From: Alicyclobacillus fastidiosus
GTDB lineage: Bacteria > Bacillota > Bacilli > Alicyclobacillales > Alicyclobacillaceae
DNA length: 64,000 nucleotides
Assembly: GCF_026651875.1 (NCBI RefSeq)
Contig: NZ_CP104067.1
Coordinates: 3,834,501-3,898,500 of the forward strand
Reading direction: 5' to 3'
Shown: piece by piece, positions 20,331 to 27,847 of the stretch
Position numbering within the stretch: the first letter of the stretch is position 1
How the letters are laid out: each line of letters opens with the position of its first letter
Notes under the pieces: model-generated
Databases searched by the model: none
Seen by the model: only the letters and a program-made list of their open reading frames with translations
Told to the model about the DNA's origin: nothing
Translations under genes and position numbers: made by a program

Positions 20331-20861
20331 TTAGCGTTCGCTCACTATCCAAACTCCATCTTCGCCGTCGACTTCCGCTAACTTGACGATGACTTCTTCC
20401 ATCCGGCCCGTCGGCACGTTCTTTCCGACAAAATCCGGGCGAATCGGCAACTCGCGGTGCCCTCTGTCGACCAGTGCCGCGAGTTGCACAGACTGTGCGC
20501 GTCCAGCGCGCATGATGGCATCGAGTGCCGCGCGCACGGTGCGCCCTGTGTACAGGACGTCATCGACGAGGACCACATTGCGCCCCACGACGTTCAAATC
20601 CGGTGGAGGAACCTGCTGTACCTGGTCGTGCGCGACGTCGTCGCGAAACGGTCGCGCATCGAGCGTCAGGCACGGTACGCTCTCCCCTTCAATCTCCTGC
20701 AGCTTTGCCGCGATGCGCTGCGCGAGGGCCACACCTCGCGTCAAAATGCCGACGAGGACGATGTCGTCCAGTCCCTTGTTGCGCTCGAGGATCTCGTGCG
20801 CCATGCGGGTCATCGACCGACGCATCGCTGCATCGTCCATGATTTGCGATTTATTTTGCAC
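20331..20861 (-). CDS. pyrR: PyrR, UMP-sensing RNA-binding attenuation regulator / uracil phosphoribosyltransferase
   Basis: PyrR binds pyr leader RNA when UMP is high and favours termination; it also has weak uracil phosphoribosyltransferase activity. The 176-residue product has the PRPP motif VVLVDDVLYTGRT and the PyrR-typical segments GILTRGV, LDARPFRDD and ALVDRGHRELPI. Translation probably starts at GTG 20861. It is the first gene of the operon and lies immediately after a leader with a matching PyrR-binding loop and terminator, so the operon is almost surely autoregulated. Confidence 0.96.
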   Translation of the reverse strand: MQNKSQIMDDAAMRRSMTRMAHEILERNKGLDDIVLVGILTRGVALAQRIAAKLQEIEGESVPCLTLDARPFRDDVAHDQVQQVPPPDLNVVGRNVVLVDDVLYTGRTVRAALDAIMRAGRAQSVQLAALVDRGHRELPIRPDFVGKNVPTGRMEEVIVKLAEVDGEDGVWIVSER

Positions 20862-20899
20862 AGGTTATTCCGCCTTTCGCTGCTCGAAGTCGATTGCAC

Positions 20900-20932
20900 A
20901 AAAAACGGCCACCATCCGGAGGATAGTGGCCG
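20900..20932 (-). terminator. Attenuator terminator of the pyr leader
   Basis: Minus-strand hairpin CGGCCACTATCC / GGATGGTGGCCG with a three-base loop and one G-U pair, followed by six T residues. It lies between the PyrR-binding loop and pyrR, 39 bases before the pyrR start, where the B. subtilis pyr attenuators sit. Confidence 0.88.
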
Positions 20933-20943
20933 CGTTGCACCGA

Positions 20944-20976
20944 CTACACGTGTGTCCCACCAGGATACACGTGTAG
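20944..20976 (-). repeat. Middle hairpin of the pyr leader built from two CACGTG palindromes
   Basis: CTACACGTGT and ACACGTGTAG form a perfect 10-bp stem with a 13-base loop between the PyrR-binding loop and the terminator. Each arm also contains the self-complementary ACACGTGT, so at the DNA level these are two identical palindromes. It may be part of the antiterminator switch; the alternative pairing was not resolved by eye. Confidence 0.6.
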
Positions 20977-20994
20977 CCTTCACGACTCCTTTCC

Positions 20995-21008
20995 AACCTC
21001 ACGGGATT
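20995..21008 (-). promoter_or_regulatory. PyrR-binding loop (anti-antiterminator) in pyr leader RNA
   Basis: The minus strand reads AATCCCGTGAGGTT, a complete match to the known PyrR loop consensus ARUCCNGNGAGGYU. It is flanked by short complementary arms (CCAATCC / GGTTGG) that close the stem. When PyrR-UMP binds here the downstream terminator is expected to form. Confidence 0.9.
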
Positions 21009-21035
21009 GGTTTAAAGGCAGTTCAATTTGTTCAT

Positions 21036-21064
21036 AGCCTATCAGTTGTGCGCAGTTGTGTCAA
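21036..21064 (-). promoter_or_regulatory. Sigma-A promoter of the pyr operon
   Basis: A perfect TTGACA (21064-21059) and TAGGCT (21041-21036) are 17 bases apart, directly upstream of the PyrR-binding loop and just after the rluD stop. The -10 is weak (3 of 6) but position and -35 are good. Confidence 0.6.
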
Positions 21065-21086
21065 CTACGACGCGACGGCGATTCAA

Positions 21087-22028
21087 CTAGCACAGGACGC
21101 CGGATCGCAATTTGTCGACCAGTTGCTGCATGTCCTCAGGCACCGGGCTCTTCAGCCGGACTTCCTCACGCGTGGTCGGGTGGACAAAACCAAGCGTCTG
21201 TGCGTGAAGCGCCTGCCCCTCAATCGGTAAACTGTGCCGCCGTCCATACACCTGGTCTCCTGCCAAGGGATGCCCGATAGCCGCGAAATGCACGCGGATT
21301 TGATGCGTCCGCCCGGTTTCCAGTCGACACTCGACCAGCGAGTACCGCTCAAACTTTTCTAATACCTGAAAGTGCGTCACGGCGCGCTTTCCGTTGTCGG
21401 TCGCCGCCATCTTTTGCCGATCCTGCGGGTCGCGGCCAATTGGCATATCAATCGTGCCGCTCTGATGCGTCATTCGCCCGTGTACGATGGCGAGGTACTG
21501 ACGGTCGACCGTATGATCTCGCAACTGCTCCGTCAACGCGTAGTAAGCGACCTCCGTCTTGGCAAACATCACGAGGCCACTGGTATCCTTGTCGATGCGG
21601 TGAACGACACCAGGTCGCATCTCGCCACCGAGGCTGGACAAAGTGATGCCCTTGGCGACCAGGGCGTTGATGACCGTCCCCCGCGGATGGCCAGCGCCAG
21701 GGTGAACCACGAGGCCACGGGGCTTGTCGATGACGACGACGTCGTGGTCGTCATAGACGATATCGAGTGGAATATCGTCCGGTACAATCGTAAACGGATC
21801 GTCCGCCGGAACCTCGACCGCGTATTGCTGCCCCGGCTCAATCGGGTCGCTGGCTTTCACGTTCCCCGCCGGAATTCTCGTGACGAGTCCAGACTTGACC
21901 CACTTCTGAACGACACTGCGCGAGATGTCGACATCGTCGTCCTGGAGGTGCTCCGTGAGCCACTTGTCGAGGCGCTCTCCGGAGTCTTCCAAACCCACTA
22001 AATAAACTGCTCTTACCGCACTTCTCAT
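21087..22028 (-). CDS. rluD: RluA/RluD-family pseudouridine synthase
   Basis: Converts uridines in 23S rRNA to pseudouridine. The 313-residue product has an N-terminal S4 RNA-binding domain (~residues 17-75, GERLDKWLTEHL) and the catalytic domain with HRIDKDTSGL, whose aspartate is the nucleophile, plus TGRTHQIRVH. Corresponds to B. subtilis YlyB by position between lspA and pyrR. Its ATG overlaps the lspA stop (ATGA), so the two are co-translated. The exact modified positions cannot be told from sequence. Confidence 0.95.
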   Translation of the reverse strand: MRSAVRAVYLVGLEDSGERLDKWLTEHLQDDDVDISRSVVQKWVKSGLVTRIPAGNVKASDPIEPGQQYAVEVPADDPFTIVPDDIPLDIVYDDHDVVVIDKPRGLVVHPGAGHPRGTVINALVAKGITLSSLGGEMRPGVVHRIDKDTSGLVMFAKTEVAYYALTEQLRDHTVDRQYLAIVHGRMTHQSGTIDMPIGRDPQDRQKMAATDNGKRAVTHFQVLEKFERYSLVECRLETGRTHQIRVHFAAIGHPLAGDQVYGRRHSLPIEGQALHAQTLGFVHPTTREEVRLKSPVPEDMQQLVDKLRSGVLC

Positions 22029-22495
22029 GATTCGACGTCTTCCTTCGTTTCCGTTTTGGTGTTCTTTGGCGAGCGGAAACTGTTGATGAGGAGGAGTAAC
22101 ACCCCAACGTCAATCGCCGCGTCGGCGAGGTTAAAGATGGCAAAATGAACAATGGAAAAGTACACGTAATCGGTCACTGAGTGATGAATGATGCGGTCCG
22201 TCATGTTGCCTACCGCGCCGCCCAACAAAAGGCCGAGCCCCACCTGGGCCAATTTGCCTGGTCGATACTTGCGCTCGATGACGACGACGGCCACGACGAC
22301 GAAGACCGCCACTAACACGAACAACCAGATCTGATTTGGGAAAATACTAAACGCTCCGCCAGTGTTTTGAATGTGCAAAAATTCAACGACATCCGGAATG
22401 ATGGTGACTGCGTGAAATACCGGTAGGTTTGCACGAATCAGCCACTTGACCAATTGATCAAGCACGTAAATTAAAGCAGCAACGATATAGAGCAC
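22025..22495 (-). CDS. lspA: Lipoprotein signal peptidase II
   Basis: Membrane aspartyl protease that removes signal peptides from prolipoproteins. The 156-residue product has four transmembrane segments and the conserved NTGGAF, GNMTDR and FNLADA motifs; the aspartates of the last two are the catalytic pair. Translation probably starts at GTG 22495, with AGGTGA upstream. The C-terminal tail is short and charged. A substrate in this window would be the GerAC-type lipoprotein at 56.3 kb. Confidence 0.95.
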   Translation of the reverse strand: MLYIVAALIYVLDQLVKWLIRANLPVFHAVTIIPDVVEFLHIQNTGGAFSIFPNQIWLFVLVAVFVVVAVVVIERKYRPGKLAQVGLGLLLGGAVGNMTDRIIHHSVTDYVYFSIVHFAIFNLADAAIDVGVLLLLINSFRSPKNTKTETKEDVES

Positions 22496-22595
22496 TAGGT
22501 GTCACCTATTTCATCTGGACTGCTCCCTACCTGCACACGATGGCACGCGAACGGCATACCGTGGATAGACGACAATACTCGGGAGCGTGAACACC

Positions 22596-23411
22596 GTGAT
22601 TTTATCAGACTCAGGCGCTTTCTCACAAATTATCCAGTACCCACTCGGCAAGCGCCCCGGGAAGCCGCGAGAGTCAGGCTGGACGATGGTCATCGACAAA
22701 GGGCTCGGCTACGAGCAGGTGAGCGATTTGCTCGAGGTGGCCTCGGCCTATATCGATGTGCTGAAATTCGGCTTCGGAACCAGTTGCCTGTATCCCAGAC
22801 ACATCCTCAGACAAAAGTTGTCCCTCGCACGAGTGTTCTCCGTGTTGTCCTGTCCCGGGGGTACACTCGGCGAGATCGCGCTCTCTCAAAACGTCTACGA
22901 CAAGTACCTCGACCGCTGTGTGAAACTCGGATTCACGGCTATCGAGGTATCTGACGGAACGATTGACCTGCGCCCCGATGAGAGGCTGCGGGCGATTGCA
23001 TCTGCCAAAAAGGCGATACCGGTCGTCATCTCCGAAGTGGGTAAAAAGCTCGATCACACCGTCGACATCCGCGACTACGCCACGCAAGTGACAAAAGATT
23101 TGGAAGCGGGCGCCGACTTCGTCGTCATCGAAGGTCGAGAATCGGGTGAAAATGCGGGCATTTACGGCGCAGAAGGGCAAGTCGATACATCGATGCTCAA
23201 CGATTTCGTAAACTTGTTATCAGCCGAGGCTCGAGCGAAAATCATCTGGGAGGCGCCCAAAAAAGCGCAGCAGGTAGAACTGATCAGGCGCTTCGGGCCA
23301 ACCGTCAGCCTCGGCAACATCCCGCCGACCGATGTCATCGCGCTCGAATGTCTCCGCCTCGGCTTGCGCGCCGACACGTTCGCCCTCAGAATTCGCGAGG
23401 ACGATAGGTAG
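22596..23411 (+). CDS. comA: Phosphosulfolactate synthase (ComA family)
   Basis: Adds sulfite to phosphoenolpyruvate to give phosphosulfolactate, the first step of coenzyme M synthesis in archaea. In bacilli the product feeds sulfolactate, a major solute in B. subtilis spores. The ~271-residue protein is a TIM barrel with KFGFGTS, ISEVGKK, VIEGRESGENAGIYG and WEAPKKAQQ, all typical of the family (B. subtilis YitD). GTG 22596 is preferred over GTG 22587 because GGGAG lies 10 bases upstream. No comB or comC neighbour is seen. It is the only plus-strand gene between rluD/lspA and ylyA, and its end overlaps ylyA by 26 bases. Confidence 0.9.
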   Translation: MILSDSGAFSQIIQYPLGKRPGKPRESGWTMVIDKGLGYEQVSDLLEVASAYIDVLKFGFGTSCLYPRHILRQKLSLARVFSVLSCPGGTLGEIALSQNVYDKYLDRCVKLGFTAIEVSDGTIDLRPDERLRAIASAKKAIPVVISEVGKKLDHTVDIRDYATQVTKDLEAGADFVVIEGRESGENAGIYGAEGQVDTSMLNDFVNLLSAEARAKIIWEAPKKAQQVELIRRFGPTVSLGNIPPTDVIALECLRLGLRADTFALRIREDDR

Positions 23412-24021
23412 GCGACGGAGGCAACTGATCTTGATATTGTTCGTTCGTAACCACGTCCATGTCGTCGACAATACCCTGGTTATCGTCTAACTCCATCTGC
23501 TCGTACCAATGGTCATACGTTGGGCGCTCGTTGTGGCGCTCCACATCTTGCCAAGTATCCTCTCCGTCGTAGGCATTCTGGTCCTCACGGTCGTGCCAAA
23601 ACTCTCCAAAACCAGGGTATAGCACGTGTTCCTCGACCGGCCTATGATGGTGTTTTTTCTGCGCTTCCTCGTCGTGTTGACACTCGATACAGTACATGGC
23701 AGTGGGCATCGCCGACAACCGCTCCATGGGAATGGCCTGACCGCATTTTCTGCACTGCCCATACGTGCCCTCGTCCATTGCGGCAAGGGCCTGTTCAATA
23801 TCCTCAAGCTGCGCTTCATCGCGAATGCGATCGCCGACTGCCTGCCCGCGTAAAAACAGTTCGGTTCCAATATCTGCGGGATGGTTGTCATAAATGGACA
23901 GCTCAGAAATCTCGTTTTGCATGCCCTCCGACAGATTGGCACTCTCTGTGTTTCGCTGTAAGCGCGTTTTAATGTCCTGTTTTGCCGCGACCAGTTCCGC
24001 GCGCAGTTGCTCATGGTTCAT
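23386..24021 (-). CDS. ylyA: YlyA/YteA-type DksA/TraR zinc finger protein
   Basis: A DksA/TraR-fold protein. B. subtilis YlyA at this chromosomal position binds RNA polymerase and tunes sigma-G genes. The 211-residue product has an N-terminal coiled-coil region (~residues 1-90), then one C4 zinc finger (CRKCG and CIEC, spaced 17 residues apart), and an acidic, aromatic-rich tail. ATG 24021 follows AAGGTGG by 8 bases; a TTG six codons upstream is less likely. Synteny with lspA-rluD-pyrR supports the YlyA assignment. In B. subtilis ileS lies between divIVA and ylyA, but it is missing here. Confidence 0.85.
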   Translation of the reverse strand: MNHEQLRAELVAAKQDIKTRLQRNTESANLSEGMQNEISELSIYDNHPADIGTELFLRGQAVGDRIRDEAQLEDIEQALAAMDEGTYGQCRKCGQAIPMERLSAMPTAMYCIECQHDEEAQKKHHHRPVEEHVLYPGFGEFWHDREDQNAYDGEDTWQDVERHNERPTYDHWYEQMELDDNQGIVDDMDVVTNEQYQDQLPPSPTYRPREF

Positions 24022-24240
24022 CCTATGCACCACCTTCAAAGCAATTGGAAGGGATCATCCGTCGGCCTTAGTGTAGGTATTTGGAAACAATCCATACCGG
24101 CGCGTCGGCGCCACATTATCCCACGGATAGCCACATTTTCGCGTCGCGAACCCAATGTTCACGAGACTGTCAAACGCCGGAAGTATCGCAAGGTGTATGA
24201 TGTTGTAGATGGATGAACTGCACGACTGGAGAGAATTTGG

Positions 24241-24420
24241 TTGCGACGAAATCAATTGTTGACCGCGGCTTGGATACTGCTGTGGATTGGTGCCATCCTC
24301 TTGGTGGCGTGTTGGTTGACGAGATTGTGGTTTCAAATGGTGATTCCACTTACGCCTGTTTGCCTAATTATCCTTGGTGTAGGCCTGTGCCTCTTCCTCA
24401 TTGGGCGAAGGTTGAACTGA
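24241..24420 (+). CDS. Unrecognised 59-residue two-helix membrane protein
   Basis: I do not recognise this protein. The frame starts at TTG 24241 with an excellent GGAGAG 7 bases upstream and ends at TGA 24420. The product begins LRRNQLLTAAWILLWIG and has two hydrophobic stretches of about 18-20 residues separated by a short WLTRLWFQ turn, then ends with the basic GRRLN. The positive-inside rule suggests both ends in the cytoplasm. A terminator lies 47 bases downstream. It occupies the slot where ileS stands in B. subtilis. Its reality rests on the ribosome site, the helix pattern and the terminator. Confidence 0.6.
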   Translation: MRRNQLLTAAWILLWIGAILLVACWLTRLWFQMVIPLTPVCLIILGVGLCLFLIGRRLN

Positions 24421-24466
24421 CGAACCAGCGCCAAGTGTTGCCGACTCACATACATTGACACTGCTC

Positions 24467-24500
24467 AAACAGGCTGCCCAGACACTGGACAGCCTGTTTT
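24467..24500. terminator. Terminator after the 59-residue membrane protein
   Basis: AAACAGGCTGCCCAG and CTGGACAGCCTGTTTT form a long stem with one mismatch and a three-base loop. The T run is better on the plus strand, but the hairpin could also end the divIVA transcript arriving on the minus strand. Confidence 0.75.
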
Positions 24501-24572
24501 ATGTAAAGATGTGCAAAACTCCGTGGGCGCGAACACCGGCAGGGTCTCGCCACATATCCCATGCAGTACAAC

Positions 24573-25076
24573 TTATAGCCCAGACTCAGCGATTGCGGCC
24601 TCGCGGCGCGCCAGGTCGCGGTCAAAAGACTGCCAGTCGCCCGATTCCATCATCTCGAGTTGGGATTGAACAAGGGAGCGGAACCGCGCGCGGAAGACCG
24701 CTGCTTGCTTTTGCATTTCTTCCATGTCCAAAGCGATTTTGCGTGCCTTGTTCAAGGCTTCACTCACAATTCTATCCGCATTCTTTTCCGCCTCGCGAAT
24801 GATAAGCTGCGCCTCCTTGCGCGCGTTGCTCTTCACCTCTTCAGCGGTCTCCTGTGCGACTAAAATCGACTTGCTCAAGCTGTCCTCAAGGCTGTTATAA
24901 TGGGCCAGCTTTTCATTCAGTCGATTCATGTCTTCCTCGAGCTGTTTATTGGCGCGAATCAGACCCTCGTAATCCTGAATGACGCGTTCGAGAAAGTCAT
25001 CTACTTCATCCTCGTTATACCCTCGAAACGAACGACCGAATTCTTTATTGTGAATGTCTATTGGCGACAGGGGCAC
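24573..25076 (-). CDS. divIVA: Cell division/polarity protein DivIVA
   Basis: A coiled-coil protein that binds curved membrane at septa and poles, positioning the Min system and, in sporulation, the chromosome origin. The 167-residue product begins with the lipid-binding domain (PLSPIDIHNKEFGRSFRGYNEDEVDDFLERV) in two parts, PLSPIDIHNKEF and RGYNEDEVDDFL. It continues as heptad-rich coiled coil to about residue 140. GTG 25076 follows AAGGAGG by 7 bases. It follows ylmH, as in other Firmicutes. Confidence 0.95.
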   Translation of the reverse strand: MPLSPIDIHNKEFGRSFRGYNEDEVDDFLERVIQDYEGLIRANKQLEEDMNRLNEKLAHYNSLEDSLSKSILVAQETAEEVKSNARKEAQLIIREAEKNADRIVSEALNKARKIALDMEEMQKQAAVFRARFRSLVQSQLEMMESGDWQSFDRDLARREAAIAESGL

Positions 25077-25191
25077 CGTGTGTCCTCCTTATTCGACAGC
25101 AGTCCTCGAGAAAAGGCAGTTGCCGACAAACTCCATGCTGACGTATTTCGACACAAACCGAGAATTTCCTTCCCGGAGTGCCCAGTCGTTT

Positions 25192-25962
25192 TTATGCATT
25201 TGAGCGAAGAATACCCACGCGGATTCGCATCCTATCGCGCCGTGTCGTGCCTAGTGTCTGTAAGATCTTCACCCTGCCAAACCCGCGCACGGACAGCAGG
25301 TCGCCCTCAGCGACCTCATCCCGGTTGGTCGCCTGTGCGAAGTTCAGCGTCACATCCCCGCGCTCGACGGCGGCCTGTGCTTTTGACCGCGCCATCTGGC
25401 AGGCGTGGGAGACAATCGCATCCAACCGAAGCGAAGCAAGACTGACGTCCTTCTCGTCGTATGCCGGTGCAGGCAAGTCGGGCAGGTGGGCTGCCTTGGC
25501 CACCGCGACGGTCGATCTCCCCACACGGCTGAGCGACTCGTAAATGAAGTTCGCCACACTCTGTGCGACAAAGACGTACGCCTTCTGTTCCACGACGGCG
25601 ATATCGCCTAACATCTTTCGCTGTAGACCAAGCCCCAGCACGCTGCCAAGGACGTCTTTGTGGCGAAGAGCGCCCTCCAATGAGTCCAGTTCCAGACACT
25701 CAATCGCAAAGTCTTCCGCCTCTGGGTACCACTCACCAGGCATCAAAAGGAGGCGGCGACGCTCTGCGTGCGCATAGCCGCCAAACGCCTCCACGACGAT
25801 ACCTCGCCGACCTGCGACACTCTTCGCCAGGTACTCCTCTCGCGGCGTGAGAAAGTCGGTTAAATACCACTGCCCCCGAGACTCGACCTGATTGCACCAA
25901 TCCTCGCTCGTGCGCGCAAACGGGCGCTCGCTATCGCGCACCCAATCGTATGTACTACTCAT
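25192..25962 (-). CDS. ylmH: S4-domain RNA-binding protein YlmH
   Basis: YlmH binds 50S-tRNA complexes; published B. subtilis work shows it can act in the RqcH quality-control pathway in place of RqcP. The 256-residue product has an N-terminal domain with TDFLTPREE and a C-terminal S4 domain (~residues 180-250, LRLDAIVSHACQMARSKAQ and GDLLSVRGFGR in two segments). ATG 25962 makes an ATGA overlap with ylmG; the open frame upstream lies inside ylmG and is not coding. Notable here because rqcH is in the same window. Confidence 0.92.
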   Translation of the reverse strand: MSSTYDWVRDSERPFARTSEDWCNQVESRGQWYLTDFLTPREEYLAKSVAGRRGIVVEAFGGYAHAERRRLLLMPGEWYPEAEDFAIECLELDSLEGALRHKDVLGSVLGLGLQRKMLGDIAVVEQKAYVFVAQSVANFIYESLSRVGRSTVAVAKAAHLPDLPAPAYDEKDVSLASLRLDAIVSHACQMARSKAQAAVERGDVTLNFAQATNRDEVAEGDLLSVRGFGRVKILQTLGTTRRDRMRIRVGILRSNA

Positions 25963-26243
25963 AGATTCACCAACAGTCTCGTCATCACCGAACCGACTGC
26001 CTCTTCGATGACAAAAAATACCGCGACGCCAATCATCCACGACAAGTCCAGCGTCACCTGTCCGACGACCACGGGCCGAATGACGCGCCGATAAAGGTTC
26101 AAATAAGGATCCGTCACGCGCCCCAGCAACCGCCCTAGTTGCGTCTCGCGCAAGTCAGGTACAAAGCCGACGAGCGCTGTCGCCAGCAGGACATACCAGT
26201 AAGCGGAGAACAGGCCCCGCACAATCGTCGTCAGTACGCTCAT
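25959..26243 (-). CDS. ylmG: YggT-family membrane protein YlmG
   Basis: A 94-residue protein with two membrane segments (~residues 12-30 and 68-86) and the family motif PYLNLYRRVIRP between them. Relatives in bacteria and plastids are linked to division or nucleoid and thylakoid organisation, with no firm biochemical role. It overlaps ylmE and ylmH by 4 bases each. In most Firmicutes sepF sits directly upstream between ylmE and ylmG; here the two are fused by the overlap with no space for it. Confidence 0.92.
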   Translation of the reverse strand: MSVLTTIVRGLFSAYWYVLLATALVGFVPDLRETQLGRLLGRVTDPYLNLYRRVIRPVVVGQVTLDLSWMIGVAVFFVIEEAVGSVMTRLLVNL

Positions 26244-26959
26244 CGGTTTTGTCCCCCCTGTGTGGCATCCGCCGAACCGACCAGTTGGCGGCCGACGCGA
26301 ATCATCGTCGCACCTTCCTCTACCGCTACCGGGTAGTCGTCAGACATGCCCATCGACAGTTGATCGAAGGCCGGAAGTTGCATTTCCTCGCGCACCTGGC
26401 GCAGGAGCTCGTCCAACGCCCGAAAGACGGGGCGCGCCTCCTCGCTGTGAGCGACCTTGGGCGCCATCGTCATCAGGCCGCGCAGTTCCAGGTGCGGCAA
26501 CTGCGCCACCAACTCGGCAGCGCGCCGCACGTCTTCTTCATGAAACCCCTGCTTTTGCGGCTCGCGAGCGATATTGACCTGCAACAAGACTTTCAGCGTC
26601 CGCCCAGTCTTTGCAGCCTCGCGCGACAGCGCCTCTGCCAGTTCCAAGCGGTCGACTGAGTGAATCCAATCAAACCTCGGAACGATATATTTGACTTTGT
26701 TGGTCTGTAGAGAACCAATAAAGTGCCATGTGAACTGCTTAGCCCCTGGGTGTGCCAACTTTTCCCGCGCGACTTGCCAACGGTTTTCTGCTGCGTTTGT
26801 GATGCCAGCCTGAAAGAGTGCCGGCAGCACCTCTGGAGGCGCCGACTTAGTGACCGCGATCACGTTGACGGCTGCACCCTCGCGACCGCTTCTCACCAAG
26901 GCGTCATTCACATTTTCTCGCACCCGTCGGACATGATCCGCTATATACTCAAAATCCAC
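26240..26959 (-). CDS. ylmE: YggS/YlmE-family pyridoxal phosphate homeostasis protein
   Basis: A PLP-binding TIM-barrel protein with a role in vitamin B6 and amino acid balance; it has no known catalytic activity. The 239-residue product has the PLP lysine in VIAVTKSAP, then GENRWQ-like AENRWQ, WHFIGSLQTNKVKY, and the phosphate-binding end LSMGMSDDYPVAVEEGATMIRVG (seen as SMGMSDDYP and TMIRVGRQLVG). GTG 26959 is chosen because GGGGGCG lies 5 bases upstream; the longer frame lies inside pgeF. It is 14 bases after the pgeF stop. Confidence 0.92.
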   Translation of the reverse strand: MDFEYIADHVRRVRENVNDALVRSGREGAAVNVIAVTKSAPPEVLPALFQAGITNAAENRWQVAREKLAHPGAKQFTWHFIGSLQTNKVKYIVPRFDWIHSVDRLELAEALSREAAKTGRTLKVLLQVNIAREPQKQGFHEEDVRRAAELVAQLPHLELRGLMTMAPKVAHSEEARPVFRALDELLRQVREEMQLPAFDQLSMGMSDDYPVAVEEGATMIRVGRQLVGSADATQGGQNR

Positions 26960-26973
26960 GACATCGCCCCCAT

Positions 26974-27786
26974 TCACGCGAGCGCAATCAACGCCGCGAG
27001 CCGACCGGCCCGCCCTTGTTCTTTTCGATGTGAAAACAAATGATTGACTCGACAGGATGTGCACAATCCGGTGTCTTCGATGGCGTCTCTAAGTACGCCC
27101 ATCCGCTCCAAGTCCAATCGAATCGCGCCTTGCATCGAAAACCAGTACTTGCCCGGTTTGCCGAACCGGGGCGTTAACACATGGCCTCCAGCAAACGCTC
27201 GTTTGACGGGTTCTGCCACCACGTCGTCCACTTCGTAACAACAACTTCGAATAGAAGGTCCAATACTCACGCGCAGGTCACTCGCCCGCGTGCCAAATTC
27301 ACGGGACATCGCCTCGATCACCCGGTCACAGATGTGCCCCACTGTTCCCCGCCACCCAGAGTGTGCGGCACCGATGGCCTGATGCACTGGATCGTAAAAG
27401 AGAACGGGCACGCAATCGGCGGTCAAAATACACAGCGTGGTGCCTACGGCATCTGTGATTATGGCGTCGGCGGCGATTCTGTCCGCGTCTATCGAGAGTG
27501 CCCCCATCCCGCGGTGCGCCGCGTTCACGACGGCCACGTCCGTCCCATGGACTTGCCGCACGAACACGAGAGACTCGAGATCCACACCCACTTGCTTCGC
27601 GACCAGTGCCCGATTGGCGACGGTCACTTCCGGCGAGGTTCCTTCCTGGAAGGCAAAATCGAGCGAACGTGTTGCATCGTCCGGGTGGTGACGGAACGTA
27701 AATAAGGCGCGCACACCCGAAGCCGTCCATTCGGGTTGCACGCCTATCGTGTTGCGCTGTTGCGACCAATTTGTTAGCACGCTCAT
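26974..27786 (-). CDS. pgeF: Peptidoglycan editing factor PgeF / purine nucleoside phosphorylase-like (YlmD, multicopper-oxidase laccase-domain family)
   Basis: Members of this family clear wrongly built UDP-muramyl precursors (PgeF) or phosphorolyse purine nucleosides. The ~270-residue product shows RQVHGTDV, LTADCVPVLFYDP with the zinc cysteine, AAHSGWRGTV with the zinc histidine, and the C-terminal CRVNHLFSHRKEQGRAGR segment. ATG 27786 directly follows GGGGGG, so GTG 27780, which has better spacing, is an alternative start. It sits in the usual ylmC-ylmD-ylmE order. Confidence 0.92.
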   Translation of the reverse strand: MSVLTNWSQQRNTIGVQPEWTASGVRALFTFRHHPDDATRSLDFAFQEGTSPEVTVANRALVAKQVGVDLESLVFVRQVHGTDVAVVNAAHRGMGALSIDADRIAADAIITDAVGTTLCILTADCVPVLFYDPVHQAIGAAHSGWRGTVGHICDRVIEAMSREFGTRASDLRVSIGPSIRSCCYEVDDVVAEPVKRAFAGGHVLTPRFGKPGKYWFSMQGAIRLDLERMGVLRDAIEDTGLCTSCRVNHLFSHRKEQGRAGRLAALIALA

Positions 27787-27847
27787 CCCCCCACACCCAT
27801 CATACATGAGCCGTGCTGCATTTGGCGATGACTGGATTAGCTCTTTC

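Noticed and set aside
24022..24240. T-box or other riboswitch near the missing ileS
   Set aside because: No T-box sequence, specifier-like stem or antiterminator could be found in this segment.
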